Shown piece by piece: positions 1 to 10,160 of a stretch of DNA of 64,000 nt. A program made the translations under genes and the position numbers. The notes under the pieces are model-generated. The model did not search any database. It was not told the DNA's origin and was given only the letters and a program-made list of their open reading frames with translations. Where the stretch lies: contig NZ_CP030050.1 of the NCBI RefSeq assembly GCF_015291705.1, positions 2,852,001 through 2,916,000 of the forward strand. Direction: 5' to 3'. The number at the start of each line of letters is the position of its first letter. Within the stretch, counting starts at the first letter, position 1. This DNA comes from Bradyrhizobium arachidis (GTDB taxonomy: Bacteria; Pseudomonadota; Alphaproteobacteria; Rhizobiales; Xanthobacteraceae).

Positions 1-671
1 TCGACATTCTCGCCCAACGCGTCCGGTGAGGACGACGAGTAGGTGAGGGTGCGGCGTGTCAGGTCCTCCACGCTCACGTTATGGCTGGTCTCGACCGCGA
101 CGAGCTCGGCAGGCCGAAACGCACTGCCGCGAAAGAATGCCGGCAGATCGCGATGGGTCCGCGTGCCCTTGCCGGCTTCCTCCCACAGCTTGGCGGGTGA
201 CCAGCGGCGGCGGATCTCGTTGTAGCCGTCGAGCCATGGGTTGCGGCCGTCGGTGACCGAAAACGAGGCGCAGATCGCAATCGCACCATCGTGCGCGACC
301 AGATGGTCGAGCCGCGCAAGCGTGGCGTCGCGATCCATCCAGTGCAGCGCGCGGCCGATCGTCACGACATCGAAGCTGCCGATGTCGTCAGCAAGCGTCT
401 CTGCCTTGCCTTCGATCAGCGTGAGCTGCCGCCCTGCGCCCGCAGCCGCGCGCCGCGCCGCATCGAGCATTGCGGGCTCCGGGTCGACACCGACGACACG
501 GCCGACATGAGGGCCGAAGCCGAGCGCGAGCAAACCGGGCCCGGTGCCGAGATCGATCAGGCTGCTCTGTTTGGTGAGGCCGAGCTTGTGTGCAACGGTG
601 CGGAAAAATTCCCGCGGATATGGCGGCCGCAAATGTTCGTAGAGTGACGCTGTGCTCGCGAACCGGCCCAT
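1..671 (-). CDS. Class I SAM-dependent methyltransferase, partial (C-terminus outside window)
   Basis: The reading frame opens with ATG at 671 on the minus strand and runs off the left edge, so at least 223 residues are present and the end is missing. The N-terminal half has a Methyltransf_11-type fold: the glycine-rich SAM loop DLGTGPGLLALGFG at about residues 39-52, the acidic strand-2 end VVGVDPEPAMLDAA at 59-72, and a later FDVVTIGRALHWMD segment. The substrate is unknown. It begins 17 bases after the SDR gene stop, so it is probably the last gene of a pdxH-SDR-methyltransferase unit. The fold is clear; the function is not. Confidence 0.8.
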   Translation of the reverse strand, partial: MGRFASTASLYEHLRPPYPREFFRTVAHKLGLTKQSSLIDLGTGPGLLALGFGPHVGRVVGVDPEPAMLDAARRAAAGAGRQLTLIEGKAETLADDIGSFDVVTIGRALHWMDRDATLARLDHLVAHDGAIAICASFSVTDGRNPWLDGYNEIRRRWSPAKLWEEAGKGTRTHRDLPAFFRGSAFRPAELVAVETSHNVSVEDLTRRTLTYSSSSPDALGENV

Positions 672-688
672 GCTTCCGCCGTCTTGGC

Positions 689-1447
689 CTAAACGTGCTG
701 GCCGCCGTTGATGTGGATCTCGGCGCCGTTGACGTAAGACGAGGTGTCCGTACACAGCACATAGATGATCTTGGCGACCTCGTCGGGCGTTCCGAGCCGG
801 TGCATCGGGATCTGCTGGTCGACGATCTTCTCGGTGCCCGGCGACAGGATCGAGGTGTCGATCTCGCCCGGCGCGATGGCGTTGACGCGCACGCCGACGC
901 GGCCGAAGTCGGAGGCCATCTCGCGCGTCAGCGCGGCGAGCGCAGCCTTTGAGGTGGCGTAGGCGGCGCCTGCGAAGGGATGCACGCGCGAGCCCGCGAT
1001 CGAGGTGACGTTCACCACCGAGCCCTTGGCCGCCTTCAACTCCGCGATCAATCCGCGCGCCATCATGATCGGTGCGAAGAAGTTGACGTGGAAGACGTGG
1101 GTCCAGGTGTCGAGATCGGTGTCGACCGAGCCGAGCCGTGCGCCACCGGGGCCCTTCGGCGAGATCGCGGCGTTGTTGACCAGCGCATGCAGCGTGCCGC
1201 CCTCGAGACGATTGCGGATCTCGTTGATGGCGCGCGCGGTGTCTTCAGGGTTGCCGAGGTCGACCTGGATGTGATCCTCCGGCCCTGCGTCCCACGGACA
1301 GTCCTCAGGGAAGGGATGCCGCGAGCAGGTGATGACGCGCCAGCCCGCCGAGGAGAAGCGGATCACGGTGGCGTGGCCGATGCCGCGGCTTGCTCCGGTC
1401 AAGAGCAGTGTGCGGCGCGGCGCGTTGGACGAGTGCGGCATGGACAT
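689..1447 (-). CDS. SDR family NAD(P)-dependent oxidoreductase
   Basis: A 252-residue classical short-chain dehydrogenase/reductase. The Rossmann cofactor motif TGASRGIG is at residues 18-25, the NNAA motif lies near residue 92, a catalytic serine sits in VTSIAGS, and the YATSK (YxxxK) catalytic pair follows. The C-terminal GGQHV tail is typical of the FabG-like branch. The substrate cannot be told from sequence. It starts 19 bases downstream of the pdxH stop on the same strand and is followed closely by a methyltransferase, which suggests co-transcription. Confidence 0.88.
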   Translation of the reverse strand: MSMPHSSNAPRRTLLLTGASRGIGHATVIRFSSAGWRVITCSRHPFPEDCPWDAGPEDHIQVDLGNPEDTARAINEIRNRLEGGTLHALVNNAAISPKGPGGARLGSVDTDLDTWTHVFHVNFFAPIMMARGLIAELKAAKGSVVNVTSIAGSRVHPFAGAAYATSKAALAALTREMASDFGRVGVRVNAIAPGEIDTSILSPGTEKIVDQQIPMHRLGTPDEVAKIIYVLCTDTSSYVNGAEIHINGGQHV

Positions 1448-1466
1448 CTTTCAGGTCGGCCTAAGC

Positions 1467-2108
1467 TCAGGGATACATCCGCGTCTTGGACCATGGCTGG
1501 CCGGCCGCGTCACGGCGAAATTCGATGCGGTCGTGCAGGCGGAATGGGCGGTCGTGCCAGAACTCGATGCGAACAGGCGTGATGCGCCAGCCGCTCCAGC
1601 CCGGCGGCCGCGGCACTTCGCCGATGACGTATCTGGCCGCGACTTTTGCGATCGCCTGTTCGAAGGCGAAGCGGCTCTCCAGCGCCTCGGACTGCTTGCT
1701 GGCCCAGGCGCCGATCTGCGCCTGCTTCGGCCGCGTCGCGAAATAGGCGTCGGCTTCGGCGTCGGTCACCGGCGTCACGTTGCCGCGGATGCGGACCTGA
1801 CGGCGCAGCGACTTCCAGTGAAAAAGTAAAGCGGCCTTAGGGTTTGCGGCGAGTTCGCGGCCCTTCTGGCTGGCGATGTGGCTGTAGAAGACGAAACCCT
1901 CGGCATCGAAGCCCTTCATCAGCACCATGCGCACGTCAGGCAGCCCGTCGGGATCGACGGTCGCGAGCGCCATCGCGTTCGGATCGTTCGGCTCGCTTTT
2001 GATCGCCTCGTTGAGCCAGGCCTCGAACAGCGCAAAGGGCTCGTCGGCGGCGGTGAAATCACCGGATGTTAAGGGTGTCTGGTGTTTCATCGAGGTCGTG
2101 TCGGTCAT
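1467..2108 (-). CDS. pdxH: Pyridoxamine 5'-phosphate oxidase
   Basis: PdxH is the FMN-dependent cytosolic oxidase that makes pyridoxal 5'-phosphate from PNP or PMP. The 213-residue length fits the family. Visible landmarks are the FMN-binding stretch [45 protein letters not shown], and the C-terminal PxRIEFW and RLHDRIEF blocks ending in KTRMYP (P at the end is the family ending LxP). I chose ATG 2108 (MTDTTSM) rather than the longer frame from 2177, because the family starts about here. It heads the minus-strand unit with the SDR and methyltransferase genes and is divergent from the lipoprotein gene. Confidence 0.93.
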   Translation of the reverse strand: MTDTTSMKHQTPLTSGDFTAADEPFALFEAWLNEAIKSEPNDPNAMALATVDPDGLPDVRMVLMKGFDAEGFVFYSHIASQKGRELAANPKAALLFHWKSLRRQVRIRGNVTPVTDAEADAYFATRPKQAQIGAWASKQSEALESRFAFEQAIAKVAARYVIGEVPRPPGWSGWRITPVRIEFWHDRPFRLHDRIEFRRDAAGQPWSKTRMYP

Positions 2109-2221
2109 GTCCGGAGTCCGAGTTGCGTCCCGCGGCCCAAAACGCGCTGTTGTCCGCTCCCACCCTATATAGGGCATGGGGACGCGTTGGCCTATCGGCG
2201 ATCCATCGATCGGGCCTTGTC

Positions 2222-2623
2222 GTGACGATCATCCTGATCGGGCTTGGCGCGGGCGGCTGCAGCTTTTCCCGCAATGACAAGACCGCCTATGCCAAGGCCG
2301 ACGATAGCGACCTCACCGGTTCGATCGCGCGGAAGGATGCCCCGCCGACCGAGACCGATCTCGCTTTCGCGCGCAACGCCGCCTCCGACGTCCTCAGCAA
2401 GGGCGACAAGGATTCGAGCCAGCACTGGGAGAATCCGGAGACCGGGGCGCGCGGCTCGGTGACGCCGATCGCGCAGTCTTATGCCGCCGAGGACGGCCGC
2501 AAGTGCCGCGATTTCCTGGCGAGCTACGTCAACGGCAGCACCGAAAGCTGGCTCCAGGGCGCCGGCTGCCAAAGCAGCCATGGCCGTTGGGAGATTCATA
2601 CGCTAAAGCCATGGCGGAGCTGA
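2222..2623 (+). CDS. Small envelope protein, RT0821/Lpp0805-like surface protein
   Basis: About 133 residues. A hydrophobic N-terminal segment ends in GAGGCSF, a possible but non-ideal lipobox, and is followed by a mature part rich in charged residues. The C-terminal half ([20 protein letters not shown], then a conserved Cys in RKCRDF and another in GAGCQSS) resembles the RT0821/Lpp0805 surface-protein family, whose role is unknown. The start is uncertain. GTG 2222 gives a short signal; the frame is open back to 2066, and TTG 2150 would give a better positively charged signal region. The latter does not overlap pdxH. Confidence 0.6.
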   Translation: MTIILIGLGAGGCSFSRNDKTAYAKADDSDLTGSIARKDAPPTETDLAFARNAASDVLSKGDKDSSQHWENPETGARGSVTPIAQSYAAEDGRKCRDFLASYVNGSTESWLQGAGCQSSHGRWEIHTLKPWRS

Positions 2624-2810
2624 GCAGGATCCTGACCCGGAAGGGCGGTTCTCAAAGAGTGTGAACCGGTTTTCCGATAAGATCGTGCTCGAATCGAAGC
2701 GGTCCGCTTCACCCGACTAGTTGCAAAAATGCCACTCCGCCCCCACATGGATGACAGCTGGGGTGGGGAGCCCTTTGAACAATTTCGAATTCTTGAAGGA
2801 GACGTGACGG

Positions 2811-3776
2811 ATGCGCGACCCCTATGAGGTCTTGGGGGTGCCGCGGAGCGCCAACGCTGCCGCGATCAAGAGCGCCTATCGCAAGCTTGCCAAGAAGCAC
2901 CATCCCGACAGCAACAAAGGCGATCCCAAGGCCGCTGAGCGCTTTGCCGAGATCAACTCGGCCAACGAGATCCTCGGCGATGAGGACAAGCGCAAGCAGT
3001 TCGACCGTGGCGAGATCGACGCCGACGGCAAGCCGCGCTTCCAGGGCTTTCCGGGCGGCGGAGGTCCGCGTGGCCGCGCAGGTCCCGGCGGGTTCGAGAG
3101 CTACACGTTCCGGAGCGGTGGTGCGGGTGGCGGTCCGGGCGGGGGTGCGTTCGAGGACATCCTCAACAGCATGTTCGGCGGCGGGACGCGTGGCGCGCGG
3201 CCCGGGGCCGGCGGCGGCGCCCAGTTCGAGTTCGACACCGGCGGGATCGGGCTCGATCTCGACGTCAATGTCGCCATGAGCGTCTCGCTGGAAGAAGCGG
3301 TCAAGGGCGGTGAGAAGCGGGTCCGGCTGCCGAATGGCAAGGAGCTCAACGTCAAGATTCCGGCTGGCGTCACCGAGGGCCAGCAGATCCGGCTGCGCGG
3401 CCAGGGCGAGACCGCACAGGGCCACCCGCCCGGCGACCTCCTGCTCACCATCAACATCGCGCCGCATCCTTACTTCAAGGTCGAGGGCGCGGACCTGCGA
3501 ATCGATCTGCCGGTCACGCTGTATGAGGCGGTGCTCGGCGGCAAGGTCCGCGTGCCCACCCTCGGCAATGCCGTGGAGCTGTCGGTCCCGAAAAACACCT
3601 CCAGCGGCCGGACCTTCCGCCTCAAGGGCAAAGGCCTGCCGAAGGCCGGCGGAACCGGGGATCTCTTCGTCACCATCAGGATTATGCTACCGGATGGGAA
3701 CGACGCCGAGCTTGAGGCATTGATGGAGAAGTGGCGCGACCAACATCCGTACAATCCGCGTAGCGGGCTCGGCTAG
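2811..3776 (+). CDS. DnaJ C-terminal domain co-chaperone, CbpA-like
   Basis: 321 residues. The N-terminal J-domain has the HPD motif at residues 31-33, which stimulates Hsp70 (DnaK) ATPase. A Gly/Phe-rich linker follows (about 70-125), then the two beta-domains of DnaJ_C that bind client peptides (about 130-310). The cysteine zinc-finger repeats of true DnaJ are absent, so this is a type II J-protein of the CbpA/DnaJ-like class. A good ribosome site (GAAGGAGA) lies just upstream of ATG 2811. It is monocistronic here, with a palindromic repeat immediately after the stop. Confidence 0.9.
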   Translation: MRDPYEVLGVPRSANAAAIKSAYRKLAKKHHPDSNKGDPKAAERFAEINSANEILGDEDKRKQFDRGEIDADGKPRFQGFPGGGGPRGRAGPGGFESYTFRSGGAGGGPGGGAFEDILNSMFGGGTRGARPGAGGGAQFEFDTGGIGLDLDVNVAMSVSLEEAVKGGEKRVRLPNGKELNVKIPAGVTEGQQIRLRGQGETAQGHPPGDLLLTINIAPHPYFKVEGADLRIDLPVTLYEAVLGGKVRVPTLGNAVELSVPKNTSSGRTFRLKGKGLPKAGGTGDLFVTIRIMLPDGNDAELEALMEKWRDQHPYNPRSGLG

Positions 3777-3777
3777 G

Positions 3778-3823
3778 GCATGATTCGGAAAAGTGCGTAG
3801 CGGTTTTCCGAAAAAATCATGCC
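3778..3823. repeat. Intergenic palindromic repeat, family A copy 1
   Basis: An imperfect inverted repeat opening GCATGATTCGGAAAAGTGCG and closing CCGAAAAAATCATGC. It starts two bases after the DnaJ-like stop. Near-identical copies sit right after the stops at 11342 and 23138, always in the same orientation to the upstream gene. It may act as a transcript 3'-end hairpin. A degenerate relative may lie at about 2633-2707. Confidence 0.75.
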
Positions 3824-3965
3824 CATGAATTAGGGCGCTATCCGAGACCGTGTCGACGATCGGAGCATTCTCTTCCCCACAGGATGATGCTCAACATACG
3901 CCCGAAGCGCGGGCCGCGCTTCGACGGTGACGTCTGAGACGTGTCGGCTGTCCGGCGGGGCAGCC

Positions 3966-4028
3966 GATAAAAAGGTGCGGCCTCGAGAGGGGGACCAGCG
4001 CGGTACCAAAAACCCCAATCGAGGCCGC
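3966..4028 (-). terminator. Candidate intrinsic terminator of the sigma/anti-sigma unit
   Basis: GCGGCCTCGA (3977-3986) is exactly complementary to TCGAGGCCGC (4019-4028), with further G4/C4 pairing inside. Read on the minus strand the hairpin is followed by CTTTTT. It lies 129 bases beyond the anti-sigma stop. The rest of the 3824-4156 gap between the convergent genes shows no convincing coding signal. Confidence 0.45.
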
Positions 4029-4156
4029 CCGCGTCGATCGGCGGATCGAACGCCGCTCATAATCGCGTGATCACCCGGTGCGATAATGAGACGCACGCAT
4101 GTCTTGATTCGAAATTTTCAATGTCGGAATCTGGGCACCGCGTTTCGCGCGGTTGT

Positions 4157-4930
4157 TTAGCCGCCGCTTTTCTCTGCCTGGTCGTAAACGGCTTGCGCCA
4201 CCTTGTTCAGCCGGTCGCGGTCGGCGCCGACGCCGCTGACGACGTAGCCGACGCCGCGCTCGGCCCAGAACAGTGCCCCGTCCTTGTCCGTCTTGGCGTA
4301 GCGCATCTGCGTTGCACCATTTTCGGTCTTGGCGCTGTAGATCGTGTAGCGTTCGCCCGAGGCGCCCTCATACATCAGGAACGAGGCCGGCCCGTTCGGC
4401 CCCGGCAGGAGTCGGCCGCCGACGAGCTTCAGCCCGCTCGCCTCCAGGTTCGGCGCGAACACCGTCCAGCCGCAGCGCCTGGTCAGCCAGGCCTGAAGGT
4501 GGTCGCGCTCGTTGCCGCCGACCTCGACCGGGTGGCGGACCTCGACGACATAGAGGCGGTGGGCGTCGAGCGCGTCCGCCGTGAAGCTCTGGAAGGTCGA
4601 GGGGGCGTTGGCGGCGCCGTGCGCGAGCCAGCCGGCGGAGCCGCCGGCGACGAAAGCCACCAGCACGGCCGCTGCGGCGCCATACAGCCATTGCCGCGGC
4701 CGGCGCTCCAGGCGCTCGAGCTCCAGCCGCGCCGGCACCGGCTCCAGGGCGACGGCGTCGTAGCGGGCGTGCAGCATCTCGGCCATGGCGCGCCAGGACT
4801 GCACGCGCTCGGCGTCTTCTGGGTAGGCGGCGAGCCAGGCCTCGACATCGGCGCGGCGCTCGGCCGGCAATTCGCCGTCGACATAGGCGTGCAGTTCGTC
4901 CTCGGTCACTGGGATATTGCGGTCGTTCAT
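4157..4930 (-). CDS. Transmembrane anti-sigma factor
   Basis: 257 residues. The N-terminal cytoplasmic part has the anti-sigma signature DELHAYVDGELPAERR (about 11-26), though without an evident zinc-binding HxxxCxxC motif. One membrane segment lies at about 83-105 (GAAAAVLVAFVAGGSAGWL) and a periplasmic domain follows. It is encoded 100 bases downstream of an ECF sigma gene on the same strand, the usual arrangement in which the membrane protein sequesters its sigma factor until an envelope signal arrives. The inducing signal is unknown. The function is inferred from domain layout and pairing. Confidence 0.85.
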   Translation of the reverse strand: MNDRNIPVTEDELHAYVDGELPAERRADVEAWLAAYPEDAERVQSWRAMAEMLHARYDAVALEPVPARLELERLERRPRQWLYGAAAAVLVAFVAGGSAGWLAHGAANAPSTFQSFTADALDAHRLYVVEVRHPVEVGGNERDHLQAWLTRRCGWTVFAPNLEASGLKLVGGRLLPGPNGPASFLMYEGASGERYTIYSAKTENGATQMRYAKTDKDGALFWAERGVGYVVSGVGADRDRLNKVAQAVYDQAEKSGG

Positions 4931-5030
4931 ATCGATCGTCTCTGGCTCTGCGGCCCAAAATGTTCTTGGTGACTCAACTTGGCTCGCCTCATCGACAGGC
5001 GGGACAAAACGCGATGCATCAACCCTGCCA

Positions 5031-5567
5031 TCATTTCACCCGCCTGAGCGCCGGGCGCTCGCCCTCCAGCGAGGCTTTGACGTGGGCTCTCGCTCGTGCG
5101 AGGCGCGACATCACGGTGCCGATCGGCACGCCCTGGATGTCGGCGACTTCGCGGTAGCTCATGCCCTCCAGCATCACCAGGAGCAGCACCGAGCGTTGCT
5201 CCTCGACCAGCGTCGCCAGCGCCTTCTCGATGTCGCGCCCTTCGGCTTCGGTCCCGCTGGCATCCGGGTTGTTCTCCGTCAGTTGCATGAATTGCGGACG
5301 CCTTGCCAGCGAGCGCCGCCGGTTCTTGTTGAGGTTGGTCAGGATCGTGTAGAGCCAGCTCCTGACATCGCCTCCGAGAAACAGGCGCTCCGAACGCAGC
5401 GCCCGCACCAAGGTGTCCTGCACCAGATCGTCGGCCGCATCCGCATCGCGCGTCAGCGCGCGGGCGTAGCGGCGCAACGCCGGGATCATGGCTTCCACAC
5501 TCTGGCGAAACGCACTCATTACCGTCTTGTCGTCCCTCACATCAGGCGCGAGCGCCTCGATCATCAT
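5031..5567 (-). CDS. ECF RNA polymerase sigma factor
   Basis: 178 residues with the two conserved sigma-70 regions. Region 2 is at about 26-95, with ALTRDADAADDLVQDTLVRA and the RSWLYTILTNLNKN segment that contacts the -10 element. Region 4 is at about 115-170, with the helix-turn-helix GMSYREVADIQGVPIGTVMS that reads the -35 element. Region 1 is absent, as in ECF factors. The partner anti-sigma factor is the next gene. An ECF gene of this kind usually controls its own promoter, but I could not pick out a reliable promoter upstream. The ATG at 5567 is one of two close in-frame ATGs. Confidence 0.9.
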   Translation of the reverse strand: MMIEALAPDVRDDKTVMSAFRQSVEAMIPALRRYARALTRDADAADDLVQDTLVRALRSERLFLGGDVRSWLYTILTNLNKNRRRSLARRPQFMQLTENNPDASGTEAEGRDIEKALATLVEEQRSVLLLVMLEGMSYREVADIQGVPIGTVMSRLARARAHVKASLEGERPALRRVK

Positions 5568-5690
5568 AACACCCGAATGGAACGGCTATTCCGGCGCTCG
5601 AAACAGCGTTAACGCCGCGTATTAGGGCTGTACCGCAGGGGAGGGCTGGTGTACCTCCAGACCTCAACCCGCTCGATGGGACGTGAAGAA

Positions 5691-6506
5691 ATGGCGCAGA
5701 ATTCAGGTCTGATGCAAGGCAAGCGCGGAGTGATCCTCGGCGTCGCCAACAACCGCTCGATCGCCTGGGGCATTGCCAAGGCATGCCACGCCGCCGGCGC
5801 CGAGCTCGCCTTCACCTATCAGGGCGATGCGCTGAAGAAGCGTGTCGAGCCGCTCGCCGCCGAGATCGGCGGCCTCGTGCTCGGCCATTGCGATGTCACC
5901 GACGCTGCGACCATCGACGCCGTCTTCGCGGTGCTGAAGGAGAAGTGGGGCAAGATCGACTTCCTGGTGCATGCGATCGCCTATGGCGAGCAGCTCGACG
6001 GCCGCTATGTCGACACCACGCAGGAGAATTTCTCGAAGTCGATGCTGATCTCCTGCTATTCGTTCACGGCCGTGGCGCAGCGCGCCGAGAAGCTGATGAC
6101 GGACGGCGGCTCGCTGATCACGCTCTCCTATTACGGCGCCGAGAAGTGGATGCCGCACTACAACGTGATGGGCGTGGCCAAGGCGGCGCTGGAAGCCAGC
6201 GTGCGCTATCTCGCCGCCGATCTCGGCGAGAAGAATATCCGCGTCAACGCGATCTCGGCAGGTCCGATCAAGACGCTCGCCGCGTCCGGCATCGGCGACT
6301 TCCGCTATATCCTGAAATGGAATGAGTACAACGCGCCGATGCGGCGCAACGTGTCGACCGAGGACGTCGGCGGCAGCGCGCTGTATTTCCTCTCCGATCT
6401 CTCGCGCGGCGTCACCGGCGAGGTGCATCACGTCGATTCCGGCTATCACGTGCTCGGCATGAAGCGCCCGGACGCGCCGGATATTTCGCTCGGTGGCAAG
6501 GACTGA
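5691..6506 (+). CDS. fabI: Enoyl-[acyl-carrier-protein] reductase (NADH)
   Basis: FabI performs the last reductive step of each fatty-acid elongation round. The 271-residue protein has the FabI cofactor motif GVANNRSIAWGIA (about 18-30), the Tyr-x6-Lys catalytic pair in YNVMGVAK, and the SAGPIKTLAASGI substrate-loop segment. I chose ATG 5691 (MAQNSGLM), preceded by a GAAGAA ribosome site, over an in-frame ATG at 5649. A histidine phosphatase gene starts 12 bases after its stop. Many rhizobia carry two FabI paralogues, and which one this is cannot be settled here. Confidence 0.93.
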   Translation: MAQNSGLMQGKRGVILGVANNRSIAWGIAKACHAAGAELAFTYQGDALKKRVEPLAAEIGGLVLGHCDVTDAATIDAVFAVLKEKWGKIDFLVHAIAYGEQLDGRYVDTTQENFSKSMLISCYSFTAVAQRAEKLMTDGGSLITLSYYGAEKWMPHYNVMGVAKAALEASVRYLAADLGEKNIRVNAISAGPIKTLAASGIGDFRYILKWNEYNAPMRRNVSTEDVGGSALYFLSDLSRGVTGEVHHVDSGYHVLGMKRPDAPDISLGGKD

Positions 6507-6518
6507 TCTTTAGCTGCA

Positions 6519-7118
6519 ATGCCCGTGCCCACGATCTATTTCCTTCGCCACGGCGAGACCGAGTGGAATGCGCTCGGCCGGCTCCAGGGCACCAAGGACG
6601 TCCCGCTCAATGCGCGCGGCCGCGGCCAGGCCGTGCACGCCGCCGGCGTGCTGGCGAATCTGCTCGAGCGTGACGGCAAGGACCGCGCGGCGCTGCCCTA
6701 CGTGTCGAGCCCGCTCGGCCGGGCCCGCCAGACTATGGAACTTGCGCGCGCCAAGCTCAAACTGCCGCCTGCCGACTATTCGCTCGACGATCGCCTGCGC
6801 GAGATCGGCTATGGCAGCTGGGAAGGGCTGACGCTCGCCGAGAGCGAGGCGGCCGACCCGGAGGTCTATGCAAGGCGCCTCGCCGACAAATGGACGGTGG
6901 CCCCGAGCGGCGGCGAGACCTATGCCGCGGTGCAGCTGCGCATGCTCGACTGGTACGAGTCCATCCTCGACGACACCGTCGCGGTTGCCCATGGCGGCAC
7001 CTGCCGGGCCCTGATGGTGGCCTTGGGGCTGGAGACTCCCACGAGCGCCGCCGAGCTCTATATCGAGCAGGGCGCCGTCTACGTGTTCCGCGACGGGCGG
7101 CTGGAGAAGTTTAGTTAA
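6519..7118 (+). CDS. Histidine phosphatase family protein (phosphoglycerate mutase-like)
   Basis: 199 residues. The catalytic RHG motif is at FLRHGETEWN (about 8-17), giving the phospho-accepting histidine. The second histidine is in VAVAHGGTCRA (about 152-162), and a conserved SSPLGRARQT segment lies between. The length fits the small PGM/cobalamin-phosphatase class. The substrate is unknown; sequence alone does not separate a mutase from a phosphatase. It is almost certainly co-transcribed with fabI, with a 12-base gap. Confidence 0.85.
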   Translation: MPVPTIYFLRHGETEWNALGRLQGTKDVPLNARGRGQAVHAAGVLANLLERDGKDRAALPYVSSPLGRARQTMELARAKLKLPPADYSLDDRLREIGYGSWEGLTLAESEAADPEVYARRLADKWTVAPSGGETYAAVQLRMLDWYESILDDTVAVAHGGTCRALMVALGLETPTSAAELYIEQGAVYVFRDGRLEKFS

Positions 7119-7138
7119 GAGCGCTCCCGTCCTCCGCC

Positions 7139-7234
7139 GTCATGCCCGGGCTTGTCCCGGGCATCCACGGACTTTTGCGCTTCCGGCCCCCAAGAACGTG
7201 GATGGCCGGGACAAGCCCGGCCAAGACGCCTGTG
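7139..7234. repeat. Intergenic inverted repeat, family C
   Basis: GTCATGCCCGGGCTTGTCCC at the left and GGCCGGGACAAGCCCGGCC at the right flank a central CATCCACGG/CGTGGATGG pair, making a long imperfect palindrome in the gap between the phosphatase gene and aroC. It looks like a rhizobial intergenic palindrome family. Confidence 0.65.
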
Positions 7235-7323
7235 GGGACCATTTGACCCCCCATTCAGATCGCGTTACGTCACGTTGACATTCACCATAGGCGTTGCAAG
7301 TCAACGCTAGGCGGCAGTTCGGC

Positions 7324-8412
<1,089 letters not shown>

Positions 8413-8488
8413 CGCAAAGGTCCTCATCTCGCGGTACCAGCCCACCGCGTAGCTTGACGTCCACACAACTTCATCCGCTAATGCGGTC

Positions 8489-9679
8489 ATGCAAAGCTCC
8501 GAGCTCCAGCGCATCACCAACTGGCTGATCGACGGCGCGCGGTCGTCGGGGACCCCGGCCGAGATGATCGCCGAGGTCTGCGAGCATCTGGTCGAGGCCG
8601 GCCTGCCGCTGTGGCGGTTCGGCATCTTCATCCGCACGCTGCATCCGGAGATCTTCGGCCGCAACTTCATCTGGCGGCAGGGCGAGGAGGTCGAGATCGG
8701 CACCGTCGATTTCGAGATCCTGGAGACGCCCGAATTCGCCAAAAGCCCGCTCCGGATCGTTTTCGAGCAGGGGCTGGAGGTGCGGGGACGCATCGGCGAT
8801 CCCGACAACGAGCGGTTTCCGTTTCTCGACGACATGCGGGCCGAAGGGGCGACCGACTATATCGCGGTGCCGATGCCGTTTCTCGACGGCTCGGTGCATG
8901 CGACGAGCTGGGTGACGCGGCATCCCGGTGGCTTCAGCGACGACCACGTCGCGGCAATCCGCTCCATCGTGACGCCGCTCGCGCGCGTCGCCGAGATCAT
9001 CAGCCTGCGCCGCACCGCCGAGATGCTGCTCGACACCTATGTCGGTAATCGCGCCGGCGCGCGCATCCTCGGCGGCCAGATCCGCCGCGGCCACAACGAC
9101 ACCATGCAGGCCGCAATCTGGCTCTCCGATCTGCGCGGCTTCACCGCGCTGTCGGACCGGCTACCGGCCGAGACCGTGGTCGAGATCCTCAACCAGTATT
9201 TCGACTGCCAGGTCACCGCGATCCGCGGCCACGGCGGCGAGGTGCTGAAATTCATGGGCGACGGCCTGCTCGCGGTGTTCCCGATCGACGAATATGTCGG
9301 CGATGCCCCGCATGTCTGCTCTCGCGTGCTCGAGGCTGCGCGCGAATCCCGCGCCAGCGTCGAGGCGCTCGCCTTTCCGGTCGGCGACGTCGTCGAGCGT
9401 TTCCGCTTCGGCGTCGCGCTCCACGTCGGCAACATCCTCTACGGCAACATTGGCGGCGGCAACCGCCTCGACTTCACCTGCATCGGCCCCGCCGTCAATC
9501 TCGCCGCGCGGCTGGAGAAGATCGCCGGCCGGCTCGGCCGCACCGTCGTCGCCTCGGAAGGCTTTGCCAATGTCTGCCGCCACGACTGGCGCGCGCTCGG
9601 CGATTTTCCGATCGCGGGGTTTTCGAAAGCGCAGCGCGTCTACGGGCTCGGCGAGGAGACGCCGGTGGTGATGGCCTAA
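8489..9679 (+). CDS. Adenylate/guanylate cyclase domain protein
   Basis: 396 residues. The N-terminal about 190 residues form a soluble sensor-like region with no membrane segment. The C-terminal half is a class III nucleotide cyclase catalytic domain starting at AAIWLSDLRGFTALSDRLP, whose DLRGFT contains the first metal-binding aspartate, with the second at KFMGDGLLAVF, and then GNILYGNIGGGNRLDFTCIG and AVNLAARLE. Substrate preference (ATP or GTP) is not assigned. The last 57 bases of the gene are nearly repeated at 13994-14042. Confidence 0.87.
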   Translation: MQSSELQRITNWLIDGARSSGTPAEMIAEVCEHLVEAGLPLWRFGIFIRTLHPEIFGRNFIWRQGEEVEIGTVDFEILETPEFAKSPLRIVFEQGLEVRGRIGDPDNERFPFLDDMRAEGATDYIAVPMPFLDGSVHATSWVTRHPGGFSDDHVAAIRSIVTPLARVAEIISLRRTAEMLLDTYVGNRAGARILGGQIRRGHNDTMQAAIWLSDLRGFTALSDRLPAETVVEILNQYFDCQVTAIRGHGGEVLKFMGDGLLAVFPIDEYVGDAPHVCSRVLEAARESRASVEALAFPVGDVVERFRFGVALHVGNILYGNIGGGNRLDFTCIGPAVNLAARLEKIAGRLGRTVVASEGFANVCRHDWRALGDFPIAGFSKAQRVYGLGEETPVVMA

Positions 9680-9849
9680 GGGCGTCTTTCCAGGAGCGAT
9701 GTCTGCTCCCCGAGGTCGAGCAGACCGGCCGGTCCCGACACATTGCCGCAACAATGGAAAAGGTATAGTGTTCGTCATTGCTCAGCCGGCTCGATAGTCC
9801 GGCCTTTCGTTCGATCCCTGCATTGCGTCGCGAAAAGGGGAGCATAATT

Positions 9850-10128
9850 ATGCCGATTACGACGCTGAAGGTTTTTGCGAGCCTCATCCAATTGCATGGG
9901 CCTGGCGCAACCATTCAGAGCGACCATCAGGGTATCGACGCATTGCTGAACGATTTGCGAGGACAGCGTGCGGAGCAGGGCGTCGTCTCCGACGACCCCG
10001 TGGCGACCCAGGCTGCTTTCAGGCGAGGCGCTTTTGCTAAGGGCGCCAACGCAGGCGCCTTCCGCAGGGGGGCAACCGCTCCGGGTGTCGGGGCGTTCCG
10101 CCGAGGCGGATTCGTTCGAGGGTACTAG
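9850..10128 (+). CDS. Candidate cyclophane (triceptide) RiPP precursor with F-x-R/K-G repeats
   Basis: A 92-residue peptide. ATG 9850 has a strong ribosome site (AAAAGGGGAG); the frame is open from 9778. Residues 1-55 look like a leader (hydrophobic MPITTLKVFASLIQ, then a charged segment). Residues 56-92 are a low-complexity core built of AFRRG, AFAKG, AFRRG, AFRRG and a terminal GFVRGY, so five Phe residues (57, 62, 71, 83, 88) each sit two before an Arg or Lys. A radical SAM/SPASM enzyme starts 32 bases downstream. Known triceptide precursors carry aromatic-x-x three-residue ring motifs, and FxsA ends in FxSxx-COOH; this one ends FVRGY. The role as precursor is inferred from motif and neighbour. 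Confidence 0.7.
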   Translation: MPITTLKVFASLIQLHGPGATIQSDHQGIDALLNDLRGQRAEQGVVSDDPVATQAAFRRGAFAKGANAGAFRRGATAPGVGAFRRGGFVRGY

Positions 10129-10160
10129 ACAAACTTCTTCCAGCTCGTTTCGGTGTCGGC

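Noticed and set aside
388..762. Open frames on both strands over the first 700 bases
   Set aside because: They shadow the minus-strand methyltransferase that runs off the left edge and starts at 671.
3830..4096. 88-codon minus-strand frame between DnaJ-like and anti-sigma genes
   Set aside because: No family resemblance, erratic composition, and it overlaps the candidate terminator hairpin.
4601..4958. Arg/Ala-rich frames opposite the anti-sigma gene
   Set aside because: They are high-GC shadow frames; the minus-strand gene has the recognisable anti-sigma motif and membrane segment.
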